Of a stretch of DNA of 64,000 nucleotides, positions 53,525 to 62,646 are shown one piece after another. Source of the DNA: an uncultured Aquimarina sp. (GTDB taxonomy: Bacteria; Bacteroidota; Bacteroidia; Flavobacteriales; Flavobacteriaceae). The stretch is from the NCBI RefSeq assembly GCF_947495315.1, contig NZ_CANLYD010000001.1:186001-250000 (forward strand). Direction: 5' to 3'. The position numbers and the translations under genes are program-made. Every line of letters starts with the position of its first letter. Within the stretch, counting starts at the first letter, position 1. The notes below the pieces were generated by a model that saw nothing but the letters and a program-made list of their open reading frames with translations, made no database searches and was not told the DNA's origin.

Positions 53525-55306
53525 ATTATCGGTTTTGATTTTTATTCCGTTCTCGTCTATTTTTATATCTACTTCTTCACTTTTGATTTGTACTCCATCT
53601 TCATCGATTTTAAGATTAGCATCCTCATCATCTGAGTTGATTTTGATTTGTACTCCATCTTCATCAATTTTAAGATTGGTTTCATCATCAGTATTGTTAT
53701 TGTCTTCCCATTCATTGTATTTCCATTCATCCTTAGGGCAATCCTGACAAGTAAACTTACCATCAATCAATTTTAGATATTTTTCTTCTTTACCGTCTAT
53801 AGTTAGATAATCATTGTATTTCCATGAGTTGTTATATCCAGACGTATTATCATCAGCGAATATGGTCATTCCTTCTGGGATAGAAAGTATAATTTCCACT
53901 TCCTGATCATTGTATTTATTTACGTAATCAGTAATTGCGTATCCATTTAATAATAACGTATTACCTTTTATGTCATAGTCGTACTTGATGGCTGCAGCTC
54001 TTTCTTTAGCTTCATCGTAGCTGCTTCCTTCAGCATTTCTTCTAATCATAATTTTCGGAATTGAATCTTCTCTGTTTTCTTTTATAAACACTTCGATATC
54101 CTGAATTACAATTACCTTATTGTCGTTTTGATCTCTTTTTATTTTAAAATCATTTCTATGATATAGGTTTCTTACATATCTATTGTTTCCGACCATTTTT
54201 ATATGTAAGGTATCGCTAGATTGAAGGTATAAGTTTCTTGAATCTTCAATTACTTCTGCGTCATAGGCTTCTTGAGTAGCCTGACGGATACCTACAATTG
54301 CTAATCCTATTACTGATAGAATCCAAACTGCCAATAATGCTAACTTAGCTGGAGTACCTATTGATTTCAGGTTATTAATAACAATTTTTAAACCTAAAAT
54401 GAATAAAAAGAAAAACGGAATACCAACAGCAAACAATGTAAGTAAGGATACTAGCCACAATGGTACATTAGGATGGTTAACAACATCTATATATTCAGTA
54501 AATGGTGTTTCTATAAACCCGAAAGTACCAACAGTGAATAAACTAATAAATAGACTTATTAAAGTGATTCCTGATACAAGGATTAATAGTACTCCTATGA
54601 ATTTTACAAATATTTTCAATATCACTAATAATACATCTCCAAGTGCATCAAAAAAACTGGTAGAACCACTTTTTACTTTATCACTATATTTCTGATAATC
54701 TACATCTTTTACCTTATCTGCAACATCATTAAATCCTTCCTTGATTTTTTTTTCGATGTTGCTAATATTTACAGCTTCTCCTTTCATTGCTAAATAATCT
54801 GCTGTACTTTTTGCTTCTGGCACAAAAATCCAGAATGCGATATAGATAAGGATAAAGGCTCCACTAGAAAATACGGTAAAAAGAATCCATGCTATTCTTA
54901 ACCAGATAGGATCTATACCAAGATAATGGCTTAATCCAGAACTTACACCTCCTACATAAGAGTTAGAAGTATCTCTAAATAACTGTTTAGATTTTGGAGT
55001 TCTTTGGTAAGAAGATTTTGGTTCGTCTTCAAAAATCTCTTCATCTAATCTATAATCTTCGGGTTGCCCCATAACCTCGATTACTTCATCTACTTCTTTC
55101 GTACCGATTACTTGTCTTTCGTCTTTTATTTTTTCACTGAAAAGCTCTGCTATTCGTGCTTCGATATCAGCGATAATTTCATCTCTACCTTGAGAGTCGG
55201 TAAATGAACGTTTTATCGCCTGAATATAGCGCTGCAGCTTTAAATAAGCGTCTTCATCGATGTGAAAAAATATGCCTGCTAAATTTATATTGACTGTTTT
55301 GTTCAT
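53522..55306 (-). CDS. PspC domain-containing membrane protein
   Basis: 594 aa. N-terminal helical domain (about 1-95, with the ADIEARIAELFSE pattern of permease-associated DUF1700/DUF1707-like leaders); PspC domain (about 115-170, SYVGGVSSGLSHYLGIDPIWLRIAWIL); three to four further membrane segments (about 230-345); and a periplasmic beta-rich domain (about 360-540). The last 60 residues carry three short acidic repeats of the KIDEDGVQIK type. It is coupled to padR by an ATGA overlap at 55303-55306. PspC proteins act in envelope stress responses. Confidence 0.9.
   Translation of the reverse strand: MNKTVNINLAGIFFHIDEDAYLKLQRYIQAIKRSFTDSQGRDEIIADIEARIAELFSEKIKDERQVIGTKEVDEVIEVMGQPEDYRLDEEIFEDEPKSSYQRTPKSKQLFRDTSNSYVGGVSSGLSHYLGIDPIWLRIAWILFTVFSSGAFILIYIAFWIFVPEAKSTADYLAMKGEAVNISNIEKKIKEGFNDVADKVKDVDYQKYSDKVKSGSTSFFDALGDVLLVILKIFVKFIGVLLILVSGITLISLFISLFTVGTFGFIETPFTEYIDVVNHPNVPLWLVSLLTLFAVGIPFFFLFILGLKIVINNLKSIGTPAKLALLAVWILSVIGLAIVGIRQATQEAYDAEVIEDSRNLYLQSSDTLHIKMVGNNRYVRNLYHRNDFKIKRDQNDNKVIVIQDIEVFIKENREDSIPKIMIRRNAEGSSYDEAKERAAAIKYDYDIKGNTLLLNGYAITDYVNKYNDQEVEIILSIPEGMTIFADDNTSGYNNSWKYNDYLTIDGKEEKYLKLIDGKFTCQDCPKDEWKYNEWEDNNNTDDETNLKIDEDGVQIKINSDDEDANLKIDEDGVQIKSEEVDIKIDENGIKIKTDN
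53581..53680 (-). repeat. 60-bp-spaced repeat in the pspC 3' end
   Basis: The block TTTTGATTTGTACTCCATCT-TCATC starts at 53581 and again at 53641, exactly 60 bp apart, encoding two copies of NLKIDEDGVQIK; a more diverged third copy (DIKIDENGIKIK) lies at the very end of the gene. Confidence 0.85.
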
Positions 55307-55644
55307 TTTTGTTTCTTTTTTTGTTTAGTAACTATAGTTACCGCATTTTGTAATTCGTCCCAAGTGGTATTTAATTCTTTTAGAAAAAGTTTTCCTGTTT
55401 CCGTAAGGCCATAATATTTACGTGGTGGTCCTGATGTAGATTCTTCCCAGCGATAACTAAGCAATCCGGCATTCTTAAGCCTTGTTAATAAAGGATATAT
55501 TGTGCCTTCTACAACTAGCATCTTTGCGTCTTTAAGGGTCCCTAAAATCTCTGCTACATAAGCGTCGTCATCCCTAAGAATTGAAAGTATGCAATATTCC
55601 AGAACACCTTTGCGCATTTGCGCTTTTGTGTTTTCGATCTTCAT
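55303..55644 (-). CDS. PadR family transcriptional regulator
   Basis: 113 aa, a short PadR-type winged helix. Motifs: KGVLEYCILSILRDDDAYVAEIL, GTIYPLLTRLKNAGLLSYRWEES, and GPPRKYYGLTETGK. It overlaps the pspC start by ATGA, so it is probably an autoregulated repressor of the PspC/GIN operon. The upstream 60 nt carry an element shared with other leaders of this cluster. Confidence 0.94.
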   Translation of the reverse strand: MKIENTKAQMRKGVLEYCILSILRDDDAYVAEILGTLKDAKMLVVEGTIYPLLTRLKNAGLLSYRWEESTSGPPRKYYGLTETGKLFLKELNTTWDELQNAVTIVTKQKKKQK

Positions 55645-55666
55645 AAAACTGGTTTTTAAAAAGTTA

Positions 55667-55700
55667 AACTGTTCATTTTTTGATTGATTAATTGATTGAT
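55667..55700 (-). repeat. Shared leader element, padR copy
   Basis: AAACTGTTCATTTTTTGATT-GATTAATTGATTGAT has the flanks of the GIN-gene leader (53481-53524) but lacks the GGCGGA palindrome. It lies 22 nt upstream of the padR start. Confidence 0.65.
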
Positions 55701-55704
55701 GATG

Positions 55705-56238
55705 TTATCTAAATATATATTGATCAGAGAATACAACTCCAGCAATAAAGACGGATGATAAAAGATAATTGATTAGGTTAAATTTTAAATTGTATCCCTG
55801 CTCTTTTGATGTTTTAATTAATAGTATTAGTAACGTAAAACCTACTAGTAATGGTAACATCCAATATCCAAGTCCAAGCCATTCACTAATACGAGCTTCA
55901 TCATTAGGATTAAAAATTGATATAATCATTGCTAATACTCTAGAGTAAAATGCAAAGAATAAAAATGGATACCAATACTTATTATTCGTTTTTTTGATGA
56001 AATAAAATATTACAAAAGCCTGAAGCATTGTAAATATGGGGCCAGCTGCACTAACTAATTGTTGGTGCCAAGCCGATTGGTATTCTCCTTCTAATAAGAA
56101 TGCAGAATTAAGTGTCATTCCCATTTCGTATCCTAAGAGTTTCCCAGTGATGAAGTGAGCCAACTCGTGAAAAAAGAAGGAGGATACCACAGCTATAGCA
56201 GTAATTAGAATATATTTTATGTTGATTGATGAGTTCAT
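55705..56238 (-). CDS. M50-like membrane metalloprotease-fold protein
   Basis: 177 aa, about five membrane segments. The first holds the zinc-binding HELAH motif (His24, Glu25, His28) in FFFHELAHFITGKLLGYEMG. A second metal-ligand motif is not certain; NPND at about 112 is a candidate. The small size places it among compact site-2-protease-like proteins. It begins 6 nt after the DUF4870 gene and is probably in an operon with it. Confidence 0.75.
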   Translation of the reverse strand: MNSSINIKYILITAIAVVSSFFFHELAHFITGKLLGYEMGMTLNSAFLLEGEYQSAWHQQLVSAAGPIFTMLQAFVIFYFIKKTNNKYWYPFLFFAFYSRVLAMIISIFNPNDEARISEWLGLGYWMLPLLVGFTLLILLIKTSKEQGYNLKFNLINYLLSSVFIAGVVFSDQYIFR

Positions 56239-56244
56239 TCTAAA

Positions 56245-56697
56245 TTACTTTATGAATCTTATTGTTAACGGATATCTATATAGTTCTCCTTTATTTCCTT
56301 TTAATGCTGCGGTGATAATAAAAATGATTTCTAAAAAGAACCCCATTAATGCTATAACACCTACGAATGAGGCACCTATTAACGTTCTGAATCCTCCATC
56401 GGTAGAAAAGTTAATATCTAGCCCGTTGTGATTAAAAATATCGAATAAAGATGCATCTCCAAGGATGTTAAACATAAAAAAAGGAACAGATATCATTCCT
56501 AAAATTATCGTATAAAGCAGTACACTCAACTGAAAATTGATAGCTTCTTTACCGTGGTTATCTATAAACTCTGATTTATCCTTATTGGTAGTCCATAATA
56601 ATATGGGAACTATAAAATTCCCAAATGGAATAAAGTATTTGGTAAATACCCCTAAGTGCATAAATGTTGCGATATTTTTGTGGTTGTTATTGGACAT
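56245..56697 (-). CDS. DUF4870 membrane protein
   Basis: 150 aa with three membrane segments. The pattern FMHLGVFTKYFIPFGNFIVPILLW...EFIDNHGKEAINFQLS...IITAALKGNKGELYRYPLTIRFI is the DUF4870 (Tic20-like) signature. Function is unknown. It is divergent from the DUF4442 gene, with a common 150-nt upstream region. Confidence 0.9.
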   Translation of the reverse strand: MSNNNHKNIATFMHLGVFTKYFIPFGNFIVPILLWTTNKDKSEFIDNHGKEAINFQLSVLLYTIILGMISVPFFMFNILGDASLFDIFNHNGLDINFSTDGGFRTLIGASFVGVIALMGFFLEIIFIITAALKGNKGELYRYPLTIRFIK

Positions 56698-56851
56698 TTT
56701 TAAAAGTATATAATAGTTTCTTATACAAATATATGGCTAAAAGAAGGTATTATGCAAAACATAGTACCATATTTTAACATAAATTTATGATTTAGCGCTA
56801 TTTTGTATGTCCATACTTTTTCAATACTTTAGGGAAATTAAATATGATATT

Positions 56852-57307
56852 ATGAAGATTACTCCTAGAAAGATCAACACCTTTACAATGTTCAAGTTAC
56901 CTTCTGCATGGCTTTGTGGGGTTCGTGTAAAACAAGTCAATGAATCTAGTTGTATAGTGAGTGTTAAGCACAGATGGATGAATCAAAACCCTTTTAATTC
57001 CATGTTTTGGGCAGTGCAGGGTATGGCTGCAGAAATGAGCACAGGAGCAATGGTATCGGGTCAAATCCATGAAAGTGGAAAGAAAATATCCATGTTGGTG
57101 GCAAATAACAATGCCACCTTTACTAAAAAAGCAACAGGTAGAATTACGTTTGTATGTAATGATGGACATTTGATTAAAGAAGCCATTCAAAAAACTATTG
57201 AAACGGGAGAAGGGCAAACGGTCTGGATGAAATCTGTAGGAACCAATAAGGAAGGTATCGAGGTTTCCACTTTTAACTTTGAATGGACAATTAAGTTAAA
57301 AAGTTAA
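56852..57307 (+). CDS. DUF4442 (hotdog thioesterase-like) protein
   Basis: 151 aa from the ATG at 56852; an ATG at 56807 exists but the shorter start gives the usual family N-terminus. The hotdog-fold pattern WLCGVRVKQVNESSCIVSVKHRWMNQNPFNSMFWAVQGMAAEMSTG matches DUF4442 proteins, which resemble PaaI-type acyl-CoA thioesterases. The substrate is unknown. Confidence 0.85.
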   Translation: MKITPRKINTFTMFKLPSAWLCGVRVKQVNESSCIVSVKHRWMNQNPFNSMFWAVQGMAAEMSTGAMVSGQIHESGKKISMLVANNNATFTKKATGRITFVCNDGHLIKEAIQKTIETGEGQTVWMKSVGTNKEGIEVSTFNFEWTIKLKS

Positions 57308-57434
57308 CAAGTTGTAGATTTTGGAAACATTGATAAATATTGTTTAGGTAAAAATGAATATGTAACATTTTTTAAAAACTTATTACTTATATATTGAAAT
57401 ATTCATTAATCAATAGAAACAAATAATAAAAAAC

Positions 57435-58235
57435 ATGACAGCACACGAAATAGACTATACCATTTATGGGGAAGAAATGCAATATGTAGAAATAGAATTG
57501 GATCCTCAAGAAGGAGTAATTGCCGAGGCGGGAAGTTTTATGATGATGGATGATGGTATTAAGATGGATACCATTTTTGGAGATGGCTCACAGAAAGATC
57601 AAGGATTCATGGGCAAGATTTTTGGAGCAGGAAAGAGGTTACTTACGGGCGAGAGTTTATTTATGACTGCTTTTTATAATGAAGTAATAGGTAAAAAGAA
57701 AGTAAGTTTTGCATCTCCATATCCAGGAAAAATTATTCCGATAGATCTAACCGAATATGGAGGAAAATTTATTTGCCAAAAAGATGCTTTTCTATGTGCT
57801 GCAAAGGGTGTTTCTGTTGGAATAGAGTTTTCCAGAAAATTAGGAAGAGGTTTATTTGGGGGAGAAGGGTTTATTATGCAAAAGCTCGAAGGAGACGGTA
57901 TGGCCTTTGTGCATGCAGGAGGAACCACCGCAAGAAAAGAATTACAAATAGGAGAAAAATTAAAAATAGATACAGGATGTATTATTGGATTCTCTAAAGG
58001 TGTTAATTATGATATAGAGTTTGTAGGAGGGATTAAAAACACCATTTTTGGAGGAGAAGGATTGTTTTTTGCAAACCTAACAGGACCTGGAGTGGTGTAT
58101 ATACAATCATTACCATTTAGTAGATTGGCTAATCGAGTATTAGCTTTGGCTCCTAGAGGTGGTGGTAAAAGTAGGGGAGAAGGTAGTATTTTAGGTGGGT
58201 TAGGCGATATTTTGGATGGTGATAATAGTTTTTAA
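57435..58235 (+). CDS. AIM24/TIGR00266 family protein
   Basis: 266 aa. A double-stranded beta-helix with strong Gly patterning: VEIELDPQEGVIAEAGSFMMMDDGIKMDTIFGDG, LTGESLFMTAFYN, RGLFGGEGFIMQKLEGDGMAFVHAGG and FGGEGLFFANLTGPGVVYIQSLP. This is the TIGR00266/AIM24 family found in many bacteria and in mitochondria; its bacterial role is not established. No signal peptide. Confidence 0.93.
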   Translation: MTAHEIDYTIYGEEMQYVEIELDPQEGVIAEAGSFMMMDDGIKMDTIFGDGSQKDQGFMGKIFGAGKRLLTGESLFMTAFYNEVIGKKKVSFASPYPGKIIPIDLTEYGGKFICQKDAFLCAAKGVSVGIEFSRKLGRGLFGGEGFIMQKLEGDGMAFVHAGGTTARKELQIGEKLKIDTGCIIGFSKGVNYDIEFVGGIKNTIFGGEGLFFANLTGPGVVYIQSLPFSRLANRVLALAPRGGGKSRGEGSILGGLGDILDGDNSF

Positions 58236-58367
58236 TAAAGTTAAATAAGGGTTAAAAGACAGTTTTTTGGTTTTATTTGACTATATTAGATTCAACAACT
58301 TTAAAATAGTAAGTATAATCCTACAATTACTTGTATTAAACCTAACATTTTAAACCCCTATTAATTT

Positions 58368-58565
58368 ATGGCGAGAGCAATGTTTGATTACACTAAGACT
58401 GTACTAAAAAAAGTTAGTTTTGATGTAAATCTATTTACAAAAGAGGTAATTAAAGCACTAAACAGATTACTTCCACACGAGATTGAAGAATTAAAACTTT
58501 GGATTCAATCTTTAGCACTAAACAAACCAGAGTTAGAACCTTGTTTAATTTATTTAAAATCATAA
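58368..58565 (+). CDS. Small helical protein of unknown function (65 aa)
   Basis: 65 aa: KTVLKKVSFDVNLFTKEVIK then ALNRLLPHEIEELKLWIQSL, with amphipathic helices and no signal. The clean start, codon pattern and dedicated terminator at 58570 support a real gene with its own transcript. No family name can be given. Confidence 0.75.
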   Translation: MARAMFDYTKTVLKKVSFDVNLFTKEVIKALNRLLPHEIEELKLWIQSLALNKPELEPCLIYLKS

Positions 58566-58569
58566 ATAT

Positions 58570-58593
58570 AAAAGCGACTTTTTAGTCGCTTTT
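58570..58593. terminator. Bidirectional terminator shared by the 65-aa gene and oxyR
   Basis: Perfect 9-bp stem AAAAGCGAC / GTCGCTTTT around TTTTTA. The oxyR stop codon (minus TAA, 58582-58584) lies in the loop, and a T run follows on the plus strand. Confidence 0.9.
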
Positions 58594-59532
58594 TATTTTA
58601 GATAAAGGGCTTATAATTTGTACATTCTGAAAAGTAATTGCGCCTTTTACTACTCCTGCAATTGTAGTATGTAGTGCTTCTATTATTTGCATTTTTAATT
58701 CACTTTTATGATAAATAAGACTTACTTCTCTAGCTGGAGATGGTTCATTGAAATGATGTAAGTTTCTTTTCTCTTTTTCATTAATATCTAGTGTATGGAG
58801 ATAAGGTAATAGTGTCATACCGAGTCCTTCATTAGATAACTTAACTAACGTTTCGAAACTTCCACTTTCTAACTGAAAGTGATCATCATCATAGCTTTTT
58901 TGAGTTTTACAAAGGTTAACAATCCCATCTCTGAAGCAGTGCCCGTCTTCTAGTAATAGCATGTCATCTATATCGAGATCAGAAACATCAATTTTATTCT
59001 TTTGATTTAATCTGTGACTAGGAGGAATATATCCTACGAAAGGCTCGTAATATAATACCCGTTCTTTTATATTTTCATTTTGCAATGGTGTTGCGGCAAT
59101 AGCAGCATCTAGATGTCCATCTTGTAAACGTTCCATAATAGCTTCTGTAGTCAGCTCTTCAATCTTCAGTTTTACTTTGGGATATTTCTTTATGAAATTA
59201 TGCAAGAACATTGGCAATAGTGTCGGCATCACCGTTGGTATCACTCCTAATTTAAATTCACCTCCTATAAAACCTTTTTGCTGGTCTACAATATCCTGGA
59301 TGCGTTCACTCTCATTCACAATATTTCTAGCCTGTAGTACTAATTTCCTACCTACTTCAGTTAGTTCAATTGGCTTTTTGCTTCGATCAAAAATAAGGAT
59401 GTCTAACTCTTCTTCTAGTTTTTGAATTTGCATACTTAAGGTAGGTTGAGTAACAAAAGTTTTTTCAGCTGCTTTTGTGAAATTCTGGTGTTCAGCTACC
59501 GCAAGAACATATCTTAATTGTGTTATAGTCAT
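58582..59532 (-). CDS. oxyR: LysR-type hydrogen-peroxide sensor OxyR
   Basis: 316 aa from the ATG at 59530-59532. N-terminal winged helix (ITQLRYVLAVAEHQNFTKAAEKTFVTQPTLSMQIQKLEEEL), then the LysR effector domain. The two redox cysteines are present as Cys199 and Cys208 in the DGHCFRDGIVNLC block, with the spacing of the known OxyR disulfide switch. It should activate peroxide defence genes; no catalase or Dps gene is adjacent. Its stop lies inside the loop of the shared terminator. Confidence 0.94.
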   Translation of the reverse strand: MTITQLRYVLAVAEHQNFTKAAEKTFVTQPTLSMQIQKLEEELDILIFDRSKKPIELTEVGRKLVLQARNIVNESERIQDIVDQQKGFIGGEFKLGVIPTVMPTLLPMFLHNFIKKYPKVKLKIEELTTEAIMERLQDGHLDAAIAATPLQNENIKERVLYYEPFVGYIPPSHRLNQKNKIDVSDLDIDDMLLLEDGHCFRDGIVNLCKTQKSYDDDHFQLESGSFETLVKLSNEGLGMTLLPYLHTLDINEKEKRNLHHFNEPSPAREVSLIYHKSELKMQIIEALHTTIAGVVKGAITFQNVQIISPLSKIKSD

Positions 59533-59643
59533 TGTCGTTTTTTTGCAACACAAAAATAAAAAAGCTATTGATAATATTGATCAAATAAATGATAAAAATT
59601 TGTTTTATCTATAGAAGGGTTAAGTAATGTAGTTCTCACTAAA

Positions 59644-60756
59644 TTATATGCTATTAGATATAAGTATAGGCAGTTTTATAGTAGTTAATACGCCTGAATT
59701 ATTTTGCCGTCCTTCGAAATTATCCATGCTGAAATGATAATTTCCTTGATAAATGGTATCTATTCTGGATAGAATATTGGTGATTCCTGTACCAAAAGTA
59801 ATATCCTCGTTTTTTGGTAGTGACTTACCGTTGTTAGATACTTCTATGATTAAATAATTTTTAGATTTTGACCCTTTTAAAGTGATTTTTAAATTATCAT
59901 GCTTCAAAGAAAATCCATGCTTTATCGAATTTTCTATAATAGGTTGTAAAACCAGAGGAGGAACCTGAAGCTCTAACAAATCATCCTCTATGTTTATTTT
60001 GAAATCAATTTTATCTCCAAACCGTATTTTTTCTATTTGAATATATTTTTTTAACAAATGCAATTCTTGCTTCAATGTAAGCAATTTTATATCTTTTAGA
60101 TTTAATGTATCTCGTAGCAAGTCACTTAAATCCGCAATAGCATTTTGGGATTTTTCAACATTAATTTCCATTAAGGCAGAAATGTCATTCAAAGTGTTAA
60201 ACAGAAAATGTGGTTGTAATTGTGATTGTAAGGCATTTATTTTAGAATCCAGTAACTGCGATTTTAGATTTTGCTCTCTTAACTCGGTATCGGTCTGTTT
60301 TTTAAGATAGTAATAGGCATACACAATGGCTAGCATAGTAAAGTAGACAAAAAAATTAAAACTAAGTCCACTTAAGCCTCTTACCCAAACCGACTCGATT
60401 GTTATTGGGGAAGTAGTCTGATGGATCAGTTTGCTGGATACCATGGCCATGAAGGATGAATAAAAAGACAATAAAAATGCTGCAAATGTGTGTAAGATTA
60501 GGGATTGTATAAAATACTTTCTTTTATATATAAATGGTAATGTTATATATATGGCTATACCTAAGAAAAGTGATTTATAAATATAATAAACAATAAACGT
60601 TACTATTGTTTTACCAATGTCCTGATCAACAGGGTTTGGTCTCCAGTAATTTACTAAAATAGATCCTGTAAAGTCTATAACATAGGCCATAAAATAAAAT
60701 AGAAGCAAAAACCGAAGTAACTTTTTGTTTAAAAAAAAATGTTTTCGAATACTCAT
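59644..60756 (-). CDS. LytS-like sensor histidine kinase (His_kinase family)
   Basis: 370 aa. Four N-terminal membrane segments (about 12-150), a coiled coil, then the His_kinase domain with phospho-acceptor His183 in SQLQPHFLFNTLN, followed by the ATPase N box PLVLQPIIENSIKHGF and the G box FGTGITNILSRI. It starts by an ATGA overlap with the LytTR response regulator upstream, so the two form one operon. The signal is unknown. Confidence 0.92.
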   Translation of the reverse strand: MSIRKHFFLNKKLLRFLLLFYFMAYVIDFTGSILVNYWRPNPVDQDIGKTIVTFIVYYIYKSLFLGIAIYITLPFIYKRKYFIQSLILHTFAAFLLSFYSSFMAMVSSKLIHQTTSPITIESVWVRGLSGLSFNFFVYFTMLAIVYAYYYLKKQTDTELREQNLKSQLLDSKINALQSQLQPHFLFNTLNDISALMEINVEKSQNAIADLSDLLRDTLNLKDIKLLTLKQELHLLKKYIQIEKIRFGDKIDFKINIEDDLLELQVPPLVLQPIIENSIKHGFSLKHDNLKITLKGSKSKNYLIIEVSNNGKSLPKNEDITFGTGITNILSRIDTIYQGNYHFSMDNFEGRQNNSGVLTTIKLPILISNSI

Positions 60757-61541
60757 TTTATATTCATTTTTCGTAAAAAATCGGATTTGTAATTTTTTGT
60801 AAGGACAAAGCTTTCTCCACTATTTATGGTAATACTGTAATCCCCAAGACCCTCGCTGAATACAGCTTTTATTTCTTTTAAACAGATGATTGTAGATCTA
60901 TTAATCCTTGTGAAGTTATCCGGATTTAATCTACCAATTAATTCACTCATCGAAATTCGATAGATATATTTCTCTTTATTCCTGGTAAAAATTTCGGCAT
61001 AATATGCTGATGAAGTAATATATTTAATATCATTTACATTAATAAAAATATATTTTTTACCAATTTTAATTACAATTTTATCCAAATATCTATTACTTCT
61101 ACCTTGATCAACTTGATTATTATCCAAAAAGTTTAGTAGATGATTAATTTTATTCCGATAGCCATTAAGTTCTTCGGATTTCAGCTTCAGTTTAGCCCTG
61201 TTAAAAGAGTCAATTAGGCGTTCCTTTTTGTAGGGTTTTAATAAAAAATCAACTGCTTGAATTTCAAAGGCCTTTACAGCAAAATTATCAAAAGCAGTTA
61301 CAAAAATAATAAGAGGAATGGTAAAGAGATCATTTTTTAATTTTTTGATAACATCAAAACCGGTCATATCAGTCATTTGGATATCGAGAAAGACAATTTC
61401 TGGTGTTTGCTCTCTTATAAGGTCAATAGTTTCTTTACCTGAACTGGATTCTATAATTTGATCCAAACCATCAAGTTTATTAAGAATACTAAAAACTCTT
61501 TTCCTTGCTAAATCTTCATCATCTGCAATTAAAACTTTCAT
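60753..61541 (-). CDS. LytTR-type response regulator
   Basis: 262 aa. Receiver domain with the acidic pocket DDED (7-10), phospho-acceptor Asp53 in VFLDIQMTD, and Lys in FLLKPYKKERL. The C-terminal LytTR DNA-binding domain runs about 155-262 (IVIKIGKKYIFINVNDIKYITSS...NFTRINRSTIICLKEIKAV). The first gene of the two-component operon; the partner kinase follows. Confidence 0.94.
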   Translation of the reverse strand: MKVLIADDEDLARKRVFSILNKLDGLDQIIESSSGKETIDLIREQTPEIVFLDIQMTDMTGFDVIKKLKNDLFTIPLIIFVTAFDNFAVKAFEIQAVDFLLKPYKKERLIDSFNRAKLKLKSEELNGYRNKINHLLNFLDNNQVDQGRSNRYLDKIVIKIGKKYIFINVNDIKYITSSAYYAEIFTRNKEKYIYRISMSELIGRLNPDNFTRINRSTIICLKEIKAVFSEGLGDYSITINSGESFVLTKNYKSDFLRKMNIK

Positions 61542-61776
61542 ATTTACTAAATAGCCTGATTGAACAAAACCTGTAAAATAAAATAAAACATATAATCCTT
61601 TACCGAATTGATAAGAAGATTATAAAATATAGATATGAGTTACTTAATTTTTGATATAAGCTTCTAGTCTGTGGTTAAGTTATGAAATAGAAATCTATTT
61701 GATGTCAAAGTATGTCTTATTTATCACCCTTTGAATCAAAAATATCAAATCTTGTTTTATGATAAATATCTGTTTT

Positions 61777-61784
61777 TAGTTTTG
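61777..61784 (+). promoter_or_regulatory. Putative -7 promoter element of DUF5694-doxX
   Basis: TAGTTTTG matches TAnnTTTG. A TTG lies 22 nt upstream (61752-61754), slightly longer than the usual spacing. Transcription would start about 61790, 30 nt before the start codon. Confidence 0.5.
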
Positions 61785-61821
61785 CAAATAACAGTTTAAG
61801 TTGAATTAGTATTAAATTTTG

Positions 61822-62646
61822 ATGAAGTATACTACTTTTTTTGGGATATTATCACTAGTGGTAAATATCTCTTGCAACGATATAATTGGTTCTGATAAAG
61901 TAAAAGCATCCGAACCAACTACTCCTTCTATAGCATTTTTAGGAACCTTTCATTTCGGATCTACAACAGATTACTCTTCTATGAAAACGGATAATTTCTT
62001 ATCGGATAAAAGACAGCAGGAGATAAACAAATTGGTAGCCGCTTTGGCTCAGTATCAGCCTACCAAAATAATGCTGGAATATACTGTTAAGGAAAACGAT
62101 AAAGTAATGGAGCATTTTACAAATTATCTTTCTGGAGGCTATGAACTTAGGTTAGATGAGAGAGAGCAACTTGGTTTTCGTTTAGCAAAAAGATTAGGGC
62201 ACAAAAAAATTTATTGTATTGATTATAAGAAGCCGCTTCCATTAAAAAGATTATCTGAATTTGCTAGCAAACACGATCCTGATACGTTCGAGAAATTTCT
62301 AAAAAGTATTAAAGAGAATGACAAAAAAGACTCTGAATATCTTAAAAATGTAACGCTTCTTGAATATTATACTTATAAAAATACAGAAACAGAAGATTTA
62401 AAAAATAAAAATCAATACTTAGTAGATACAGCGGGGTTTATTTCGGATTCTTCTTATATAGGAGTAGAATTCGTCTCAAAATGGTGGGAGCGAAATTTTC
62501 ATATTATGGCGAATATAGACTTGGAAATCGAACCAGAAGATCGTGTTTTGGTAGTTATCGGAGGAGCACATAGAGCCATTTTAAAGGATTTTTATAAAGA
62601 CAGGAATGATATAGAATATGTAGAAATCAACACGTTTTTAAAATGA
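61822..62646 (+). CDS. DUF5694 lipoprotein
   Basis: 274 aa from the ATG at 61822. The N-terminus FFGILSLVVNISCNDIIG suggests a lipoprotein with Cys near position 19. The body has the DUF5694 pattern: IAFLGTFHFGSTTDY near the start, KIMLEYTVKENDKVMEHFTNYLSG in the middle, and VLVVIGGAHRAILKDFY at the end, reminiscent of TraB/ChaN-like folds with His residues. Function is unknown. It is coupled to the DoxX gene by ATGA at 62643-62646. Confidence 0.85.
   Translation: MKYTTFFGILSLVVNISCNDIIGSDKVKASEPTTPSIAFLGTFHFGSTTDYSSMKTDNFLSDKRQQEINKLVAALAQYQPTKIMLEYTVKENDKVMEHFTNYLSGGYELRLDEREQLGFRLAKRLGHKKIYCIDYKKPLPLKRLSEFASKHDPDTFEKFLKSIKENDKKDSEYLKNVTLLEYYTYKNTETEDLKNKNQYLVDTAGFISDSSYIGVEFVSKWWERNFHIMANIDLEIEPEDRVLVVIGGAHRAILKDFYKDRNDIEYVEINTFLK

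Noticed and set aside
53535-53766. 65- and 70-aa frames overlapping the pspC 3' end
   Set aside because: They are shadows of the acidic KIDEDGVQIK repeats in other frames.
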